NCBI GenBank assembly: GCA_963693365.1
Contig: CAVNZM010000006.1
Coordinates: forward strand, 9,734,001-9,798,000
Source: Amoebidium appalachense
Lineage: Eukaryota; Ichthyosporea
Direction: 5' to 3'
DNA length: 64,000 nt
The notes beneath the pieces are model-generated. The model was not told where the DNA came from. It ran no database searches and was given only the letters and a program-made list of their open reading frames with translations. Shown in pieces: positions 60,279-64,000 of this stretch (its first letter is position 1; the number at the start of each line of letters is the position of its first letter). The position numbers and the translations under genes were made by a program.

Positions 60279-63057
60279 ATGGGGCCGGGCATGAAAGAGA
60301 AGGAGAAAAAGGGCCAGTCAGTTGTGGCCAAGAAACCTAAAGCGGAAGGGGGCACTGTCAAGGACCCCCGCTTTGAGCACATGCACTATGATCCACGCTT
60401 CAAGGTAGGTAGCTTGATCATCTACCTGTGTGTGTGATGGGCTGTATGATGGCTCGGTTATTCTGGGTGGCATGCGGAAGCCGCAATGGAGGCAAGTTGT
60501 GTTTGTGTTTTAGTTATTTAAGTGCCTCGCTCAGCGTATCAGGCAGTATTTTGCTTGTGATCTCACGATCGCTGTTTGCGATTGACGTGCTGTCGTGACC
60601 TTCTCATAAGGCGAGTACTGTGGCTTATTTGACACTGTCTGGCACAGAGACTAGGCAAGAAGCAGACTAAGGTGACTATCGACCCCCGATTCAAGGGCAT
60701 GTTGACGGATGACCGCTTTAAGCTAAACTGTAAGTGACCGGGGTTTGTGCTGATATTGCTTGTAGGGATGGAAGAGATCTGCCACATTTCCCCTGCCCAC
60801 GATCTCATCCTCCCGGCCCCTCCTTTCGCCTCCCCCCCTCCCCTTAAGCCCTCCTATTTCTCCTCCCATGCACCCCTGCGATCTTCCCTTGTTGCTCTTC
60901 CACTGATATTGGGCTTGGGAATACAACTACACGCAAGGTGGGTGACCTGGTGTTAAAGGGGGCCCCTTCCCTTTCCCCCCCTTTCTTAGCATCTATCACC
61001 TTAATTCTGGAAACCCAATGCACCTTATTGGTCAGTGACGGCAGGGGTGCGCATGTGAAAACGGGGGGGAGGGGGGGAGGGGGCGGGGGTGGGGGAGAGG
61101 GGAGGGGACACAATGACTCAGGACCAAAGTTTCACGTACCCAAGACCTGCAGCGGAGCGAACAACATAAGCATGGTGTATGATCTGGTATAGGCTCGTTG
61201 GTTCATAGTCTAAAGTTTGAGTTGCAGACACGGTGGACAAGTATGGTCGCAAGCTGCAGCGGACAACAAAAGATGATTTGGAGCAGTTCTATCAGCTGGG
61301 GGATTCAGACGAGGTGTGTATGATTGTCGTGAAATTTTCTTAGTAGTCTGCGATCTTTCCTTGTCCTCCCTCTCCCCCCTGCTCCCTGCCTTTCCCCCCC
61401 CTCTTGCTCTCTTCGTCTCCTTCTCTCGTGTTCTTCCTGCTCTTCTTCGTGGTGTGTGTGTGTGTGTGTTGATGGGCAAGAGGTGGGAGGGAGGGGGGAG
61501 GTAGGAGATGGAGGAAGGCAGGGAAAGAGAGAGAAAGGGGGGGGGGGGGGGGGGGAGTATGTTGGCATGGGGATTGGATCGGTTGCCGTACAAACACCCA
61601 AAAAATCCTTCTCCTTGCCACCTGGAGCTCATACCATTGCTTCTAAAGAAAGGTAGTACTTTAGTTCTGTTAGTAGTAGTATTGGTAGTATAAAAGCTAG
61701 TTTTGTTAGTAGTGGTATTGATTGTATCAGCAGCTTACCAGTGCCACACTGGCCCATTCCTATAACAGGACGCAGAGGAGACAAGCACAAAGCCAAAGGG
61801 CAAAGGGGACAAGTCAGAAACAAAACCGAGCAAAAAAACAAAGAAAGTTGAATCTGGTGAAGATGAAGATGGGGAGGAAGGAGAGGAAGATAGTGAGGAG
61901 GGAGAGGAAATGGATAAGGATCTGGAAGAGGGGGAGGAAGAGGAGGAGGAGGAGGAGGGAGAGGAGAGTGAGGAGGAACCGAGGTGAGTGGTGTTGTGTG
62001 GGGCTTCTGGAACAATCATATATGCCTGTTAGCATGCAACACACACAGTGTAGCCTCCGATGAACATCTTCGGAGAGTTTTTATTACTGTGTGTGTGCGT
62101 GTGTGCGTTTTCCTTATTTTTTGGTGGCAATAGTGGGGGGTGGGGGAGAGGGGGAGGACCCGGGTGCTATTTTACTACCCCCCCCCCCCCCCCCCCCCCC
62201 CAATTTTTTCCCCAGACCACTATTCCCAACGTTCACTTCTCCCCTCTACACGCTGCTGTCAGTCACGTTACCTATGTATCATTTCAGCTCCATCTTCATT
62301 TCTCCTTTTTTTTTGTAGCTGTTTGGTGGCTGTTTAAGATGTGCCATTTGGCAGCGAGGTAGAAAGTCAATGCATCTCGATGGTATGAGAATCCCCCCCC
62401 CCCCCCCCCCCCCCCCCCCCAAACCCTGCCCCCGTGCGACCACCGCCACCTTCACCACCTCCCTAGCCCCGCCCCGGCATGTGTTTGTGCATATGAATGT
62501 GTTTGCCTCTTTGTGCACGAGCGTGTGGTTGCCTGTTGGTGCATGTGTGTGCTCTTGTTTCTGTGTGCTAACGTGTATGCACAGGGAGTATGACCCTGCA
62601 CGTGGCATTGGTGTCGAGTCCTCGTCTGAGGATGATGATGACCTGGACGACCTGGATGTGGACGATGGATTGGTGCGTGCCTGCTGCTTCTGGAAAGGGT
62701 TGGAGGAGAGAGAGAGGGAGAGGTAGAGTGAAAGGGTTGCAGGGGGGGGGGGGGGGGGGGAGGGAGAGAGAGAGAGAGAGAGAGAGGTGGTGGAGGGGGG
62801 GGGGGAGGGGGGGGTTGGAGGATGACGGGATGGAAATTCTAATTACTATTTTTTCCTTTGGGGGAAAGGAGGGAAGAAGCGGATGGCGGGGGGAGGGGGG
62901 GGGGGGGGGGGAGTGGGTCGGGAGAGGGAGGGCCAAGAGACAGGGGGAGAGAAAGAATAAGGGGGAGAAATGTCCAAAGAGAGTGGAATCGAGGAGGAAA
63001 GGAGAGGGAGGAGGGGAAGGGGGAAGGGGGGGAGAAGAGATACAGAGAGGGAGGAAG

Positions 63058-63104
<47 letters not shown>

Positions 63105-63407
63105 GAGTCAGAAGAGAGTCAAGAGGGGAGAGATGGTAGAAGTACGCCATTTCTAGTGCACATATCTCCGGAGTACAATGGGGCAGTAGTTGATGTGGAT
63201 GGTGGGTAGTGGGACCGATGGTATTACACCGGCAGTTCTATTTGCTTTTCCTGACACGGGGTGTGAGCAGGAGGAGGGGGAGGAGGATGACGATGTGGAG
63301 TTGGGGGATGAGACCAGACGGTTTGCTGCCTGCAACATGGACTGGGACCACATCGGAGGTAGAGAGTGTGCGAGGCACACACGCACACACACACACACAC
63401 GCACACA

Positions 63408-63445
<38 letters not shown>

Positions 63446-63646
63446 CGTGTGCAGGCGCAGGTGCACGCACGCACACGTGCATGTTTATGGAGTATAAACA
63501 CATTGCATACAGATTGTACCCATACTTACCTGTATGTAACGCACACCAGCATACTTCCCTGTACACCCTTCACCACCCATCTATACCCCTCCTGTCGTTT
63601 TGTCGTTCATTTTGTATCTATTAAATCTTTTTCTTTCTTTCTTTCT

Positions 63647-63679
<33 letters not shown>

Positions 63680-64000
63680 GGGCTAGAATAGACATTGGTG
63701 TTAAATGCACGCCTGCTACATCTGTACCCTTCAGCACCATCACCCAAACTCACACACATCCCCATCCCCCTGCAGCCGTTGACCTTCTCGTAGTGTTCAA
63801 CTCGTTCAAACCCGCCAGTGGCACGGTGACCCGTGTTACTGTGTTGCCGTCCGAGTTTGGCAAAGAACGCATGGCTGAGGAGGATAGGTTGGGGCCAAAG
63901 GTGCTGAGGGATACGGCACTGCCGGCACAAGAATCGAGTGATGAGGAGAGTGAGGAGGTGGTGGAGGGCGGGCCACAGAGGCACAAGAAGGCTGATGAGG
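60279..64000 (+). CDS. ESF1: ESF1, 18S pre-rRNA processing factor, 5' part (303 codons), truncated by the window end
   Basis: Exons: 60279-60404, 60648-60729, 61228-61313, 61769-61983, 62585-62672, 63271-63358, 63776 to past 64000; all phases agree. Known role: nucleolar protein needed for early 18S rRNA processing in the small-subunit processome. Seen: three D-x-R-F repeats at the N-terminus (KDPRFEHMHYDPRFK, then IDPRFKGMLTDDRFK), VDKYGRKL, and a long Lys- then Glu/Asp-rich segment (about 99-170). REYDPARGIG follows, then an acidic patch ending in the family hallmark ETRRFAACNMDWDHI, then DLLVVFNSFKP and VLPSEFGKERM, which begin the RRM-like ESF1 domain. The rest of the gene (family length about 630-850 aa) lies outside the window. 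Start chosen because TAG precedes it in frame. Confidence 0.93.
63646..63677. repeat. Composite T11-G21 homopolymer in ESF1 intron 6
   Basis: Poly-T after TTTC repeats passes directly into poly-G; the reverse strand reads C then A. Confidence 0.92.

Overview
This is nuclear DNA of a eukaryote. The genes are split into many short exons (up to about 26) bounded by GT/AG introns of roughly 50-2200 bp, and nothing prokaryotic is present. Exons are about 55-60% GC. Introns are full of poly-C/poly-G runs, (CA)n/(GA)n arrays and C-rich pyrimidine. Protein features are opisthokont-like: an animal-type CNOT7, a fungal-type VTC polyphosphate system and a membrane-anchored BAG protein. A unicellular opisthokont relative (for example an ichthyosporean-like protist) is my best guess, with low confidence; an alga or other protist is not excluded.

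Layout: (1) 1-2361, no supported gene, with a large CA array. (2) 2362-16886 (+), an 18-exon OSCA/TMEM63/CSC1-type channel. (3) 18089-20646 (-), a two-exon VTC1 gene, diverging from (4) 22288-28783 (+), a seven-exon VTC4-type polyphosphate polymerase with SPX, catalytic and DUF202 regions. (5) 30887-34305 (-), a four-exon, 160-residue single-TM protein with a BAG-like domain (Snl1 architecture), diverging from (6) 34954-50948 (+), an approximately 980-residue coiled-coil protein of about 26 exons. (7) 53928-58865 (+), the CCR4-NOT deadenylase CAF1/CNOT7. (8) 60279 to the window end (+), the N-terminal part of ESF1, an 18S pre-rRNA processing factor. Exons were joined by hand from splice sites and codon phase. 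All junctions are phase-consistent except one place in gene 6.

VTC1 and VTC4 are expected to act in one membrane complex that makes polyphosphate and moves it into an acidic organelle, and here they sit head-to-head around a 1.6 kb shared upstream region. The other genes are housekeeping and do not form an evident pathway. The noncoding DNA is itself unusual: composite poly-C/poly-A tracts with fixed polarity, a bias of poly-C to the sense strand in several genes, two intronic copies of a TTAA-flanked inverted-repeat element, and a second inverted-repeat element.
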